Origin: Alkaliflexus imshenetskii DSM 15055
GTDB taxonomy: Bacteria; Bacteroidota; Bacteroidia; Bacteroidales; Marinilabiliaceae
Assembly: GCF_000517065.1 (NCBI RefSeq)
Contig: NZ_KI912105.1
Coordinates: 49,566-113,565 of the forward strand
DNA length: 64,000 nucleotides
Direction of reading: 5' to 3'
Every line of letters begins with the position of its first letter. The stretch's first letter is position 1. The notes below the pieces were generated by a model. The model saw nothing but the letters and a program-made list of their open reading frames with translations, had not been told where the DNA came from and did not search any database. This document shows, one piece after another, positions 28,158 to 38,825 of this stretch. Position numbers and translations under genes: made by a program.

Positions 28158-30167
28158 TTAGTCTATCGCCATCGGATGAAGAAGAAGCTTCATTTCATTA
28201 AGAATCTCTCTGGTAGCTGAAGATTCAACTTTTATTTGCCCGTCAAGTATTTCTTGTGCAACCAGTTTGGCTTTGTCAAATTGTTCGCTTTCAACATATA
28301 GCTTTGCCAGCAGATATTTGGGAAAAAGCAAAGATGGAATCATATACACACTTTTTGTATATGCCTCTTCGGCTTCAGAATAATTCCCCAAAGCTTTGTG
28401 ATTGTCGCCCAGAGTGTTTTGTATTATTTGGCTGCTATAACGTTGTTGTGCCAAAGCCAGTAACTCATTACTTTTAGCATATTGTTGATTCATACTTAAT
28501 GCTTTGCCATACATTTGAAGAAACAGGCCATTCGATTTTAGTATTGGAAAAGCATCTTCATACGCATCTACAGCAAGACGGTAATTCCGAACATTGTACA
28601 AGCTTTCGGCAGAAGCCCAAATTTTCATAGCCTCATAATAAGCCTGTCGCTGAGGAACAAAAATGATAACAGAAACTACTGATAAAATTACTACAGTAAG
28701 TTTAAGCAACATAATTTTGAGACCATTAACAACAAGAATAGGTTTACCCGATTTGGCCAAAATTGCTACTAAAACAATGAGTTGAAGCACAAACGAACTG
28801 ATATCAAATGGATAAGAAAACAAACTAAATACTATGATGGAAATCAAAGCACCATTAAAGCAGACAATCAACTTGTTGTCAGTATTTCGCGTTTTATCAT
28901 CAGCATCTGGGCATTTAATATCTGGTTCATCATCCTTTTTTCTGAAAAAGATAACATAGAGGATGCCTGCCACCAATATAACAGCAATTAAACCCTTCTC
29001 GAGCCATACTTTGAGCAGTTCATTAAATGGGGCATCGGGCGAGCCAGCCACCAATGCCTGGGCGTTATGTCCTTTCCCGGAGGCAAACCAATTGGCCTGT
29101 TCTGTCATATATATCGCATTAAATGCACCGGTTCCATGCCCGGTTAACGGTTTTTCTGCTATTACTAGCGATGTGACCTGCCACATGAGCAGTCGGCCAT
29201 TGGCTGAGCCTCTTTTCATCGCGTAAAGACCAAAACTGACAGCAAAAACAGATAAAAGGATAATAACTGCAATAACAACTCGGAAAGGCTTATTAATAGC
29301 AACAAACCTGTTTTTTAATGAACAAACAAGTGTAGAAAAATTTGGATGACCAGCAATTACGTATAAACTACCAGCAGCTGCCGCTACCCAGCCTGCCCTT
29401 GACTGCGCCGGAGGGAGAACCGTAATAATAGCTGCAAAGCTTAGCCACGCAAGAGACTGAACTACACGTCTTAAAACAAAATTAAATGACATCTTACTCA
29501 GCCATTTACCTGTTGAAATATGATTTTGTGGATTATTGGATACTTGACTTTTCAGATTATCGGAACCACCTAACAGATTCACCTTATAAAGTAGAAATCC
29601 TAAGGACAATGGCAACCCACTTGCAATAAAGCCTGAAAAGGGACCCGGATTGTGAAATGTGCCGGTTACACGAAACAATCCGTGATAGGACTTTTCCAAG
29701 CCATACAACTGCATTAATCCCAAAACGGACTGCAATAACAACACCACCAGCCATAAAACTGCAATCCCAATTAGCATCTCTCGCCTATGAGTACTTAATC
29801 GAATAAACAGATAAATGAGTCCCCAAATAGAGATTATAAATATTGTTTGAAACGTCGAAGTATATGGCGCAGCCAAAATCAATGATTCATTCACGAAATA
29901 CCATCCGCAGAATATCAATACCAAAACATCAATAGCAGTTACATATATAATTTTGGTCAGCAAAAATAAAATTAGGTAGAACACCAAAAGCAACAAGAGA
30001 CATTGCTCAAGCCCCCATTGCTTGGCTGTTACCAATGGATTAAAAAAGCCTGAATTTACTTGAAATGAAGAAGCGAACAACAGCGTGACTACAATCAAAT
30101 TTATATATGTAAAAATGGGGTGTTGAAGAAGTTGCTTCGTCAGGTTTTGATACAAGAAAGAAATCAT
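28158..30167 (-). CDS. O-antigen ligase family protein with C-terminal TPR repeats
   Basis: A 669-residue polytopic membrane protein, a longer paralogue of the one at 12424. About twelve hydrophobic segments; the Wzy_C region includes GTFHNPGPFSGFIASGLPLSLGF, PPAQSRAGWVAAAAGSLYVI and GHGTGAFNAIYMTEQ. After residue ~520 TPR-like units occur (NVRNYRLAVDAYEDAFPILK, HKALGNYSEAEEAYTKSVYM). Such TPR-fused ligase-like proteins may bind protein acceptors, but the glycan and acceptor are unknown. It follows lepB by 62 bp and precedes the propeller truncated by IS21, suggesting one original operon: peptidase, ligase, propeller. Confidence 0.82.
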   Translation of the reverse strand: MISFLYQNLTKQLLQHPIFTYINLIVVTLLFASSFQVNSGFFNPLVTAKQWGLEQCLLLLLVFYLILFLLTKIIYVTAIDVLVLIFCGWYFVNESLILAAPYTSTFQTIFIISIWGLIYLFIRLSTHRREMLIGIAVLWLVVLLLQSVLGLMQLYGLEKSYHGLFRVTGTFHNPGPFSGFIASGLPLSLGFLLYKVNLLGGSDNLKSQVSNNPQNHISTGKWLSKMSFNFVLRRVVQSLAWLSFAAIITVLPPAQSRAGWVAAAAGSLYVIAGHPNFSTLVCSLKNRFVAINKPFRVVIAVIILLSVFAVSFGLYAMKRGSANGRLLMWQVTSLVIAEKPLTGHGTGAFNAIYMTEQANWFASGKGHNAQALVAGSPDAPFNELLKVWLEKGLIAVILVAGILYVIFFRKKDDEPDIKCPDADDKTRNTDNKLIVCFNGALISIIVFSLFSYPFDISSFVLQLIVLVAILAKSGKPILVVNGLKIMLLKLTVVILSVVSVIIFVPQRQAYYEAMKIWASAESLYNVRNYRLAVDAYEDAFPILKSNGLFLQMYGKALSMNQQYAKSNELLALAQQRYSSQIIQNTLGDNHKALGNYSEAEEAYTKSVYMIPSLLFPKYLLAKLYVESEQFDKAKLVAQEILDGQIKVESSATREILNEMKLLLHPMAID

Positions 30168-30229
30168 AAATATCTAAGGATTAAGGCATATAACAATACA
30201 AATCTTCTCTTATAACCAATAACACAAAC

Positions 30230-31354
30230 CTATTGATTGAATGATAAAAACCACCGACCAATAAAACTTTTGGAGCTTTTTTCACGATACATAATAAATG
30301 ATGCTTTTCCAGTGATGGCATTTTCGGGCACAGGTCCAAAATACCTGGAATCGCCGCTATCGTGACGATTATCGCCCATCATAAAAAAATAGTTATTGGT
30401 AAAGGTATAATGCGAACTATCAAGCGATTGATTCTCCAATTCGGTGATTACTCTACCGTACAAGATTTTAGCCGAATCGGTAAGTTCAATAGTCATCCCT
30501 TTATGCGGCAAAACATAGGGGCCAAAATCGTCAATATTCCAGTTGAAACTATCATGCAAAGGGAAAACAATAAAAGCTGTATCGGGTCGCATTGGATTAA
30601 TGGATGATGACACTACCCCGGGCAAAGAGGTTAAATAATCCATCTGGCGTTGTGTTAAATGGCCATCGTATGCAAGCGGATTTTTGGTACGATAAATATT
30701 GAGATTTAAACTATCGATTAATGATGAAGCGATCAAATTTTCATTAAAAACGGTTTGAGAGTAAAAGATAACCCCACTGGCATCGGCTACCAACTTGCTA
30801 TTAACAAATGTTTTACCGCTGATTATTTGAAACGTATCACCCGGTGTGGCTAAGCAGCGTTTGATGTATACATCGTTATCGTAAGGATGATTAAAGACCA
30901 TTACATCATTAACTTTTGGTTTACCGAAGCCTTCAAATCGGTAATTCTCCCATTTAGCTTCGCCAATGCTGGCCGGTTTACCCTTTATGAGCCAATATGC
31001 TACCCCCAGCCAGGGAATCTCGTAAACCGATTTTGGCGCCTGAGGGCCGTAAATAAGCTTATTAACCCAAACAACATCGCCCGGAAAAATGGTGCGCTCC
31101 ATTGATGATGAGGGAATAACATAAATACCGAAAACAAATAGCCTAAGAAATATGGCTAGAAAAACAGCACCAATAATCACCAACGGATAAACCAGATAGG
31201 TTAACCTTCTGAATTTAATAAGCAGTTTACTTTTTGATGTGTAAACCCAAAACGATAGCCAGATTAAGCCCACAAAAACAGCCATCCAGTAAATGCCAAA
31301 AACAATGTGCGCAATAAACACCAATGGGAATATAAACCTTAATAATTTCATCAT
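30230..31354 (-). CDS. lepB: Signal peptidase I
   Basis: A 374-residue S26 peptidase that removes signal peptides at the outer face of the inner membrane. Three hydrophobic segments lead to box B with the catalytic serine (PSSSMERT, about Ser85) and box D with the general-base lysine (DVYIKRCLATPGD, about Lys165); box E is MMGDNRHDSGDSRYFGPV. The long insert between D and E is typical of Bacteroidota enzymes. Its position in the NVEALA island, 62 bp before an O-antigen-ligase-like gene, and the AQA-type site in the peptide leaders make it a candidate processing enzyme; it may equally be the housekeeping enzyme. Confidence 0.92.
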   Translation of the reverse strand: MMKLLRFIFPLVFIAHIVFGIYWMAVFVGLIWLSFWVYTSKSKLLIKFRRLTYLVYPLVIIGAVFLAIFLRLFVFGIYVIPSSSMERTIFPGDVVWVNKLIYGPQAPKSVYEIPWLGVAYWLIKGKPASIGEAKWENYRFEGFGKPKVNDVMVFNHPYDNDVYIKRCLATPGDTFQIISGKTFVNSKLVADASGVIFYSQTVFNENLIASSLIDSLNLNIYRTKNPLAYDGHLTQRQMDYLTSLPGVVSSSINPMRPDTAFIVFPLHDSFNWNIDDFGPYVLPHKGMTIELTDSAKILYGRVITELENQSLDSSHYTFTNNYFFMMGDNRHDSGDSRYFGPVPENAITGKASFIMYREKSSKSFIGRWFLSFNQ

Positions 31355-31514
31355 AATAATTTTTGCAATTTAAAGGGTTCAGAGCAATCCCAAAACCGGA
31401 CACAACTCACTATATACCACTGTTATTAAACCAATTACCCCAAGAACATAAAACCATAACTCTCAACTAAAAACCATGAACCCTAAACTAAAAACTAAAA
31501 ACCATCAACCCTAA

Positions 31515-34500
31515 CTATTTTCTTTCACACAAATAATAATAGCACAAGGGTATAAAATACAAACTCACAATAGTTCCGAGCACCATGCCGCCAATCACTG
31601 TTAAGGCCAAAGGCTTTTGGAGTTCATTGCCTATTCCGCTACCCCACATAATGGGAGTAAGAGCCAAAATAGTGGTAATACTTGTCATGATGATGGGTTT
31701 TAAGCGTCGCCGTCCTCCTTCTTTTATGGCTTTTTCGATGGGCATGCCCGAGCGGTAAAGGCGATTTATCGTGTCGATTTTTAGTATGGAATCGTTAATT
31801 ACAATGCCACTCATAACCACAATACCAATCATGGACATAATATTAATTGTACCACCAAAAATCCATAATAAAAAGAGAGCTCCGGCCACATCAATAGGCA
31901 CTTCGAGCAATAGTATGAGCGGCTGCCGTAACGACTCAAACTGAGCCGCCAGAATAAAATAGAGCAGAATTAACGACACAACAATCACCACCATCATCTC
32001 TTTAAGCATTTTACGGGCTGCAAACCAGTTACCCGAAAAATTTACGTTTACATCGAACTTTTGCTTTAGTTGGGATGATATATCAATAAGCCAATCAGAC
32101 ACATTGTTGGTAGGCAGCCGGTTAATATTTAGAGGCACAAAAGCACCTTGAGTACTACCATACAGAACTTTATAATCATCTCTATTGCTAACACTAACCA
32201 AAGCACTAACGGGAATTTCGGTATTTTGGCGATTTAACACTTTAAGCTCGTTAAACATTTTATTAACCGGCACCGGAGCGTTACCAATAACCATAGGCAC
32301 GTATCCAACACCGGTATGTAGCACACCAACCTGATATGCATTAAGAGCCGAAAGCATCCGATTATACAAAACCTGATGATCCACATTATATAGAGCCATC
32401 ATTTCGCTACGCGCCTTAATCTCGATATGTGAACCCGATGGTGGCGCCATAACATCAGCACCATTAGTTAAGTCTGACAAAAATTGAGCTATCTCGGTAG
32501 ATTTAGCCAATTCGGGAATGCCTCTTGCACCTTCATCGCTAATCCTAAACACCATAAGCGCGTCGTCTTGATGAAAAAGTTTCTCGAAAACCGTTTCAGG
32601 ATTGGCAAACGAGAAAATGGCCGTTGGCCATTTAGCTCTCACAACAGAAGAAAGATGGCTTTTAAGCTGTTCAACTTCTTTATCGTTATTACATTTAAAG
32701 TATATTTTTGCCTCCGATATTGATTGGTCTAAGTCCTTATGCAGAATATAGTTCTGGGTTCCGGTGTAACTATTACTAAATCTCACCCTATTAACAGCCT
32801 CTGACTTTATGATGTTAACACGCATCACGTTTTCATTAAGGGTAATGTTTTCATCCCAATCAATTACCATAAATGTATCGATGTGAGTGAATGCCGGGAA
32901 ACGCTCCTTTGGCATATAGTAAGCCAACAGAAAAGCCGGAATTAAAAGGGCTAAAAACAGTATCATAACAACCACACGATGACGAAATACTTTTTCGAAC
33001 CCTCTTTCGTAAAGCGTCTCTGTTTTAAAAAGATTAATCTTATCAAGAAAATGGGAAACCCTTCCTTTAGTAACAAGTTTTTTACTTGCCGATTTTTTAT
33101 TGAAAAGGTGAAACAATACAGGAATCAACGTGATTGAAACAATAAGCGATGCCACCAACCCTATACCCACCGCCATTGCCTGATCGTAAAACAAGGCACC
33201 GGACACGCCACTTAGGAAGATAAGCGGCACAAACACGGCACAAGTTGTTAGAACCGACGAAATCAACGGTCTTATAACTTCGTTGGTTCCTTTAATACAG
33301 GCATTTCCAAGTGTTTCGCCACGTTCGGTATATTGCGTGATGTTATCGATAACAATAATTGAGTTATCGATAATCATCCCTATTCCGAGGATTAATCCCG
33401 ACAATGAAATGATGTTGATTGACAATCCGGCGATATGAAAAAATAAAAGACTTATTACCAACGAGGTGGGAACAGATATACCTATTAACCATGGCGAACG
33501 GGCATCCTTCAGAAAAAAGAAGAGTATAAAAAATGCCAGTAATCCACCAAAAATAAGATTGGTTTGAAGATTGCTTATGGAATGGTCGAGTATAGCTGTC
33601 TGGTCACGCACAATCTCGAAGTTTATGCCTTTATAATTGTATCGGAAATGCCCAATAAGCTCCTCCACCCGTGCTTTTAACACATCCATGCGTGCGTCGG
33701 ATTGCTTAATAACAGCCAGCGATAGTGCCGCCATTCCATCTCGCATAAAAACCCCTTCCTGTTGTTTTGGGCGCAAACCAATACTTGCCAATTCATCCAA
33801 ACGCATCAGGCGCGTCCCAACTTTTAACCGGATGTTTTTAACATCGTCGACTGTGCGCAGACGATTGGCAAAACGTATGTTAAAACGATATTGTCCATCG
33901 GCAACTTCGATAGAACCCATTGAAAGGTTGTTTTGCTCCAGCGCATTGGTAATAACATGATGCGAAACACCTAGTGAGCGCAACAACTGCTCGTTTGGCT
34001 CAATATACACCTCGGGCTGCATGTGCCCTGTAACATCAACCATTGCCACTTCGGGCTGTTGCTCCAAACGTTTTATAATAACCGAGCGAATTAGTTCGCT
34101 AAGCTCCAGAAATTTAACCTCATCCGAATCCTCCATCCAAATATTGATATAGAACACAGGCAAATCGGAAGCAGTGGCTTTAATTATTGCCGGACGCTCC
34201 ATATCGGCAGGCAGATGCCGCATGGCCTCGTCGGTTTTTTCATTCACATCCACAAAGGCATAATTAATGTCAGCGCCAAAACTAAAACGCATCCGAATGG
34301 TAGCTCTGCCATCGAAACTCTCGGAGGTGATTTCCTCTAAATGCGGCACCTGCATTAAACTATACCGCATGGGTGAAACTATCCCCTCCTCTATCTGACG
34401 TGCCGACTCCCCCGGTCGATTCAACTGAATGGTAATCTCCGGAATATCAATCTCAGGCATTAACGAAACAGGTAATAAACCACTCGATACTATGCCTAGC

Positions 34501-34562
34501 GTTAAAATTGCCATAAATGTCATTATTACGGCTATGGGGCGATGAATTAAAAATTTTATCAT
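31515..34562 (-). CDS. RND efflux transporter, inner-membrane pump subunit 1
   Basis: A 1015-residue HAE1/AcrB-type proton-driven pump. It begins MIKFLIHRPIAVIMTFMAI, has the usual twelve membrane segments, the duplicated porter domains with ITSESFDGRATIRMRF, and the conserved TM4 region GLILGIGMIIDNSIIVIDNI with the Asp-Asn pair normally involved in proton relay; the second half repeats it as IGIVVMSGIVINDSILKIDTI. It is paired with the RND gene at 34786-37938 and adaptor at 38894-39964. No TolC-type outer-membrane gene lies in the window. Substrates unknown. Confidence 0.9.
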   Translation of the reverse strand: MIKFLIHRPIAVIMTFMAILTLGIVSSGLLPVSLMPEIDIPEITIQLNRPGESARQIEEGIVSPMRYSLMQVPHLEEITSESFDGRATIRMRFSFGADINYAFVDVNEKTDEAMRHLPADMERPAIIKATASDLPVFYINIWMEDSDEVKFLELSELIRSVIIKRLEQQPEVAMVDVTGHMQPEVYIEPNEQLLRSLGVSHHVITNALEQNNLSMGSIEVADGQYRFNIRFANRLRTVDDVKNIRLKVGTRLMRLDELASIGLRPKQQEGVFMRDGMAALSLAVIKQSDARMDVLKARVEELIGHFRYNYKGINFEIVRDQTAILDHSISNLQTNLIFGGLLAFFILFFFLKDARSPWLIGISVPTSLVISLLFFHIAGLSINIISLSGLILGIGMIIDNSIIVIDNITQYTERGETLGNACIKGTNEVIRPLISSVLTTCAVFVPLIFLSGVSGALFYDQAMAVGIGLVASLIVSITLIPVLFHLFNKKSASKKLVTKGRVSHFLDKINLFKTETLYERGFEKVFRHRVVVMILFLALLIPAFLLAYYMPKERFPAFTHIDTFMVIDWDENITLNENVMRVNIIKSEAVNRVRFSNSYTGTQNYILHKDLDQSISEAKIYFKCNNDKEVEQLKSHLSSVVRAKWPTAIFSFANPETVFEKLFHQDDALMVFRISDEGARGIPELAKSTEIAQFLSDLTNGADVMAPPSGSHIEIKARSEMMALYNVDHQVLYNRMLSALNAYQVGVLHTGVGYVPMVIGNAPVPVNKMFNELKVLNRQNTEIPVSALVSVSNRDDYKVLYGSTQGAFVPLNINRLPTNNVSDWLIDISSQLKQKFDVNVNFSGNWFAARKMLKEMMVVIVVSLILLYFILAAQFESLRQPLILLLEVPIDVAGALFLLWIFGGTINIMSMIGIVVMSGIVINDSILKIDTINRLYRSGMPIEKAIKEGGRRRLKPIIMTSITTILALTPIMWGSGIGNELQKPLALTVIGGMVLGTIVSLYFIPLCYYYLCERK

Positions 34563-34574
34563 TAGTTTTTAATT

Positions 34575-34800
34575 TTATTACACGGAGGTTTTTCTCTGTG
34601 TTACTTTCTTATTACACGGAGGGCACTGAGGTGGCACAGAATTTCACGGAGGTTTTAACTTTTTCTCTGTGTAGCTCTGTGGTTCTCTGTGTGACTCTGT
34701 GTTACTTTTCTATTACACGGAGGGAACGGGGGTGGCACGGAGATACACGGAGTTTTTTCTCTGTGTAGCTCTGTGGTTCTCTGTGTTACCATGTGTTTCT
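34575..34800. repeat. CTCTGTG hairpin repeat array 1
   Basis: A run of units such as CACGGAG(N)CACGGAG-TTTTTT-CTCTGTGTAGCTCTGTG. Left and right arms can fold back with G-U pairs around a T-rich loop. It fills the gap between the two RND genes and reads into the 3' end of the downstream gene: the last residues YQRNTW and stop of the 34786 gene are encoded in the array. Confidence 0.75.
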
Positions 34801-37800
34801 CTGGTACTTTTTTATCAAAATCAAAGGTAACCACACCACCACTGCCAAAAGCGAAAAAACCAATCCACCTATTGCACCGGCTGATAATGAGAACCAGAAG
34901 CCCTCGTTTTTGCCGGCCAATAAAAATGGCAGCAATCCTACTATGGTAGAGATGGTTGTTAGCACTATGGGTATAATTTTATGGTTAAAGGCTTTTAGAA
35001 ACAGCTTAAGATTATTGTGATTAGGCTTTTTGATTTTCATATTATTATAATCGTTTATGATGTAGAGAACTGCGTTAACAGTTAATCCGCACAATAATAT
35101 CATGGCAGCATAACCGCCCTGGTCGAAGTTTATTTTAAATAGTGAGAATGTAAGAAACAAACCAATAAACGAGACCGGGATAGCTGCAATAACAGCCAGT
35201 GGTTGCAGTAACGACTCAAACAGTATGGCACATAACACAAACACCACCAATACCACAATAAGCAGTAACCAGTATTGGCTTTTCTCTTCCCTGTTCCATC
35301 CCCACCATGAACTTTGGTCGATGGCAGCAAACCCCACGGGCAACTGGTCGTTTATCATTTCAAGATACCTGTCGCGCACCCTTCTATTAAGCTCCCAGGG
35401 GCCAATAAAATCATACTCTACCATTAATCTATATTCCTGATTCTCTTTGCGTATCATATCACCCGTACGTTCACGGTTCAGGAAACCCACATCTTTTAGG
35501 CGGAATGCCGCCGTGCCGGAACGTAACATATTGTTGTTCATATCCCAAACCGATGTTGTGCCTGCATTTGCTTCTCTCAGATATACGGCTGTTGATGTTT
35601 TATTGCCTGGTATATTACCTGCGAATAATTCGCGTGGCGATTGAAACAATAGCTCGTAGTATATGTTTCTCAGAGAACTGCCAACTTCTTCAAGCTTATC
35701 AGGATTGAGTCCCATAACAAAGCCGTAACGCGGTTTCCCTCGCCACGAACTGCCCGTTTGCAGGATAACCTCCTGGATACGACTATTCTTCATCAATGAA
35801 TCCCTGAAAACAGCGGCTTGCTCAAGTAATAACTCATAGTTATAACCACTAAATTCTATGCGGTTATTGCGCATCCCATCATGAAAAGCATTGCTAAAAC
35901 CTTGTCCTACACCGTAAATAGAAAAATCGGCGCTACCAATCTGTATGGCTTGACGTATCAACTCATTTTTGAGCACGTGCGGAAATGAGCCGTTTTCAAA
36001 TTCTGGTTTAAATGATATATCTAGAGTTGCGTTATCGATATTGTTAATATGGGTTGTAAACAAGTCAATTTCATCGAATTGCGCCAAATAATTCTCCAAA
36101 CCAATAAACACATCGTTCATCTGGTGAATGGTTGAACCATCGGGCATTGACCCACGGGCATATAACCGTGTTCGTGCAGCATCCCAATTAAAGCCCGACG
36201 AAGAATAATAATTCGTAAACCAATACCAGCTACCTCCCAATATTTTATTTACCCACGGTTTGACCTCCGAAATAAAGGTTGGGTTGCCCAATGTTTGGTT
36301 ATAGGATTTATGATACCATCGTGTGTCGTCACCCTCCTTAACGACCAATTTATCGGGGATAAAAAACACCGGAAACCCGAATCCCCAAACTATAACAAGA
36401 ATAAATGCCCAACGCCATCGGAAACCAAAACGCAAAAAACGTTCGTACCAACGCGAAAACTTAACCACACGTCGTCGTCGGCGAATAAAGCTTCGCTTAT
36501 TGGAGCTATTTATTGGCAACTGATGAAGCAATGAGGGGACGAAAAAGAGAGCCACAAAAAGCGAAACGCCAAGATTAACCATCATAACAATGGCAAAATC
36601 AATGAGGTTAAGACGTTGTTCCTCTTTCAGAAAAAAGATTACAACCATTGAACCCATGGTTGTGAGTGTAGCTGCCAGTATCGCCAAAAAAGCGTTTCTA
36701 TTACCCGAATGCCGAATGTGATCAGCCATAACAATGGTGTTGTCGATTATCATTCCCAAAGAAACGGTAATGCCGGCTAAGCTGTAAAGGTGAATCTCTA
36801 TACCTAAAAAGTAATAGAATATTACTGCTATGCTTAAGTTTGCCAACAGACTTAAAGCTATAATAAACAGGTAACGCCATTTGCGACTTATCAGCAAAAC
36901 AAACAAAAGGAGAATAACAAGTGCCAGCAAAGCTCTTGAACTAATCTTTTGAACCTCGGCATTTATCTCTTCGGAAGCATCATAATTAACCAGCATGGAA
37001 AAATTTGGCGGAAACCCCGGCTTTAGCTCTCCAATCACGTTCTTTACTTTAGCAGCCAGCTCAACCTGGTTCGCTTCCCGAGTTGAGTGTACTACCAAAT
37101 AAATAGAACTTAACCCGTTAACGCGATAATATGAGCGGGGCTCACTCTCTTTTAATCGTGGTGTTGCCACATCGGTTAGCCTGATAACACGGTTATTGTA
37201 GTTGCCGACAATAAACTCGCTCCATTGAACCGAATCAGACGGCATTCCATTTAAAGTAAGGTTTATGGTTTGGGTGTTTGAACCCTTCTCTAATATGGCA
37301 GCACCTAACTCACGCCTTACTAGCTGGTTTCGCACGGCTTCACGCAGATGATTTTCATTTAGTCCTACCGAGTTAAGCATGTTCTTATCGTACTCTAACT
37401 CCCACTCTGTGGCCGCTGCTCCATAAGAATAAACACTGCTAATATCGGGCATGCTGCTTATTCGTGGAACTATATACCTGTCAACATACTGTTTAATGGC
37501 AAAACTGCTACCTTCACCATTAACGGTGTAAACCAATAGCTGAGGACTATCTTCGTAGCCCCCCCAGCCATAACTCACGCGCGGCAACGCCACTCCCTCG
37601 GGTAAGCGGTTATGTAAACTACGCATTATGCCGGCAGCCTCAAATCGCGCGGCATCCATATCAACTCCCTTCTTAAACGACAGCCGTATCGACCCCCGCC
37701 CTTCGTAAGACTCTGAAGTGATTCGGCTTACACCTCGCATCGCCGACAGCGCTCCCTCAATAGGCGAGGTTACTTCCTTCTCTATTACTTCAGCACCCAT

Positions 37801-37938
37801 CCCATGCCAACTATACCCCACATGAATGGTGTTACCCTTTTGCTGCGGCTTCAACTGAACCGTTAAACGAGGTATTAACACCAACCCGATGATGGTTAGC
37901 AGTATGAAGATGATGTTTATGGAAAAGGAGTTTTTCAT
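34786..37938 (-). CDS. RND efflux transporter, inner-membrane pump subunit 2
   Basis: A 1050-residue RND pump paralogous to subunit 1 but more diverged. It opens FSINIIFILLTIIGLVLIPRL, keeps the porter region (ITSESYEGRGSIRLSFKKGVD), TM4-like GITVSLGMIIDNTIVMADHI with the Asp/Asn relay, and a second GYAAMILLCGLTVNAVLYIINDY that lacks the matching acid, as in pairs of RND subunits forming heterotrimers. The C-terminus YQRNTW is read from repeat array DNA. Order on this strand: adaptor, GxxExxY gene with arrays, this subunit, array, subunit 1. Confidence 0.88.
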   Translation of the reverse strand: MKNSFSINIIFILLTIIGLVLIPRLTVQLKPQQKGNTIHVGYSWHGMGAEVIEKEVTSPIEGALSAMRGVSRITSESYEGRGSIRLSFKKGVDMDAARFEAAGIMRSLHNRLPEGVALPRVSYGWGGYEDSPQLLVYTVNGEGSSFAIKQYVDRYIVPRISSMPDISSVYSYGAAATEWELEYDKNMLNSVGLNENHLREAVRNQLVRRELGAAILEKGSNTQTINLTLNGMPSDSVQWSEFIVGNYNNRVIRLTDVATPRLKESEPRSYYRVNGLSSIYLVVHSTREANQVELAAKVKNVIGELKPGFPPNFSMLVNYDASEEINAEVQKISSRALLALVILLLFVLLISRKWRYLFIIALSLLANLSIAVIFYYFLGIEIHLYSLAGITVSLGMIIDNTIVMADHIRHSGNRNAFLAILAATLTTMGSMVVIFFLKEEQRLNLIDFAIVMMVNLGVSLFVALFFVPSLLHQLPINSSNKRSFIRRRRRVVKFSRWYERFLRFGFRWRWAFILVIVWGFGFPVFFIPDKLVVKEGDDTRWYHKSYNQTLGNPTFISEVKPWVNKILGGSWYWFTNYYSSSGFNWDAARTRLYARGSMPDGSTIHQMNDVFIGLENYLAQFDEIDLFTTHINNIDNATLDISFKPEFENGSFPHVLKNELIRQAIQIGSADFSIYGVGQGFSNAFHDGMRNNRIEFSGYNYELLLEQAAVFRDSLMKNSRIQEVILQTGSSWRGKPRYGFVMGLNPDKLEEVGSSLRNIYYELLFQSPRELFAGNIPGNKTSTAVYLREANAGTTSVWDMNNNMLRSGTAAFRLKDVGFLNRERTGDMIRKENQEYRLMVEYDFIGPWELNRRVRDRYLEMINDQLPVGFAAIDQSSWWGWNREEKSQYWLLLIVVLVVFVLCAILFESLLQPLAVIAAIPVSFIGLFLTFSLFKINFDQGGYAAMILLCGLTVNAVLYIINDYNNMKIKKPNHNNLKLFLKAFNHKIIPIVLTTISTIVGLLPFLLAGKNEGFWFSLSAGAIGGLVFSLLAVVVWLPLILIKKYQRNTW

Positions 37939-37954
37939 TTTTTTTATTACACGA

Positions 37955-38355
37955 AAGTTTGTTCACTGTGTTACTTTCTTATTTCACGGAGGGCACTGAG
38001 GTGGCACGGAGATTCACGGAGGTTTTTTCTCTGTGTAGCTCTGTGAATCTCTGTGTGACTCTGTGAATCTCTATGTAATTCTTTTTTTTTGTTACACGAT
38101 GTCTTGTTTTTATGTGTTACCGTTTTTGTTACACGGAGGGCACTGAGGTGGCACGGAGATTCACGGAGGTTTTTTCTCTGTGTAGCTCTGTGAATCTCTG
38201 TGTGACTCTGTGAAACTTTCATATTACACGGAGGTTTTTCTCTGTGTTACTTTATTGTTGCACGGAGGGCACTGAGGTGGCACGGAGATTCACGGAGGTT
38301 TTAATTTTTTCTCTGTGTAGCTCTGTAAAACTCTGTGTGGCTCTGTGTTACCGAT
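37955..38355. repeat. CTCTGTG hairpin repeat array 2
   Basis: The largest array, with three main units. Each has CACGGAGGGCACTGAGGTGG, CACGGAGATTCACGGAGG, a T-rich loop and CTCTGTGTAGCTCTGTGAAT. The frame it leaves open on the minus strand encodes only repeat-derived residues. It separates the GxxExxY gene from RND subunit 2. Confidence 0.8.
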
Positions 38356-38371
38356 TTTGTCAAATCAATTT

Positions 38372-38743
38372 TTATAAAACATACCTCTTTATTCCATGTT
38401 TTAATAGTTTAACATTAAAATTTATCAATAACCCTACCTCTTTTCGGGCAAATTTCATATAAGTTAGAATCTGAGCTTCATGTACTTCGTGTAGATCTTC
38501 AACTGCTTTCAATTCGACCACTACTTTATCTTCAACCAATAGATCAAGCCTATACCCATAATCGAGTTGAATGTCCTTGTATATGATTGGAACAGGAACT
38601 TGGCGAGTAGCTTTTAATCCTGCATTTTGCAATTCATAATACAAACACTCTTCATATGCGGACTCGAGTAATCCAGGACCCAGTGTTCTATGAACCTCTA
38701 AGGCACAACCAATTATTTTTTCAGTTAGGTGGGTATGTTTCAT
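38372..38743 (-). CDS. GxxExxY-family protein (PD-(D/E)XK-like)
   Basis: A 123-residue protein with the family motif GLLESAY at residues 24-30 after the N-terminal helix EKIIGCALEVHRTLGPG. The middle has YRLDLLVEDKVVVELKAV, resembling the D..ExK core of PD-(D/E)XK nucleases, and the C-terminus is GLLINFNVKLLKHGIKRYVL. The family is widespread and multicopy in some genomes, with no firmly known function. Here it lies between CTCTGTG arrays in the middle of an RND operon, as expected of a small mobile or selfish unit. No RND connection is likely. Confidence 0.88.
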   Translation of the reverse strand: MKHTHLTEKIIGCALEVHRTLGPGLLESAYEECLYYELQNAGLKATRQVPVPIIYKDIQLDYGYRLDLLVEDKVVVELKAVEDLHEVHEAQILTYMKFARKEVGLLINFNVKLLKHGIKRYVL

Positions 38744-38825
38744 ATCATTATAAGGTTTTAAAGGGGTCTATCAGAAATAGATATTACACTTCGTTGAGCG
38801 GAGTATACAAAGTGTAAATAATAAT

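Noticed and set aside
37971..38222. An 83-codon minus-strand ORF rich in SHTEIHRATQRKNLRE
   Set aside because: It is entirely a translation of the CTCTGTG repeat array and repeats with the array units; no start signal and no family.
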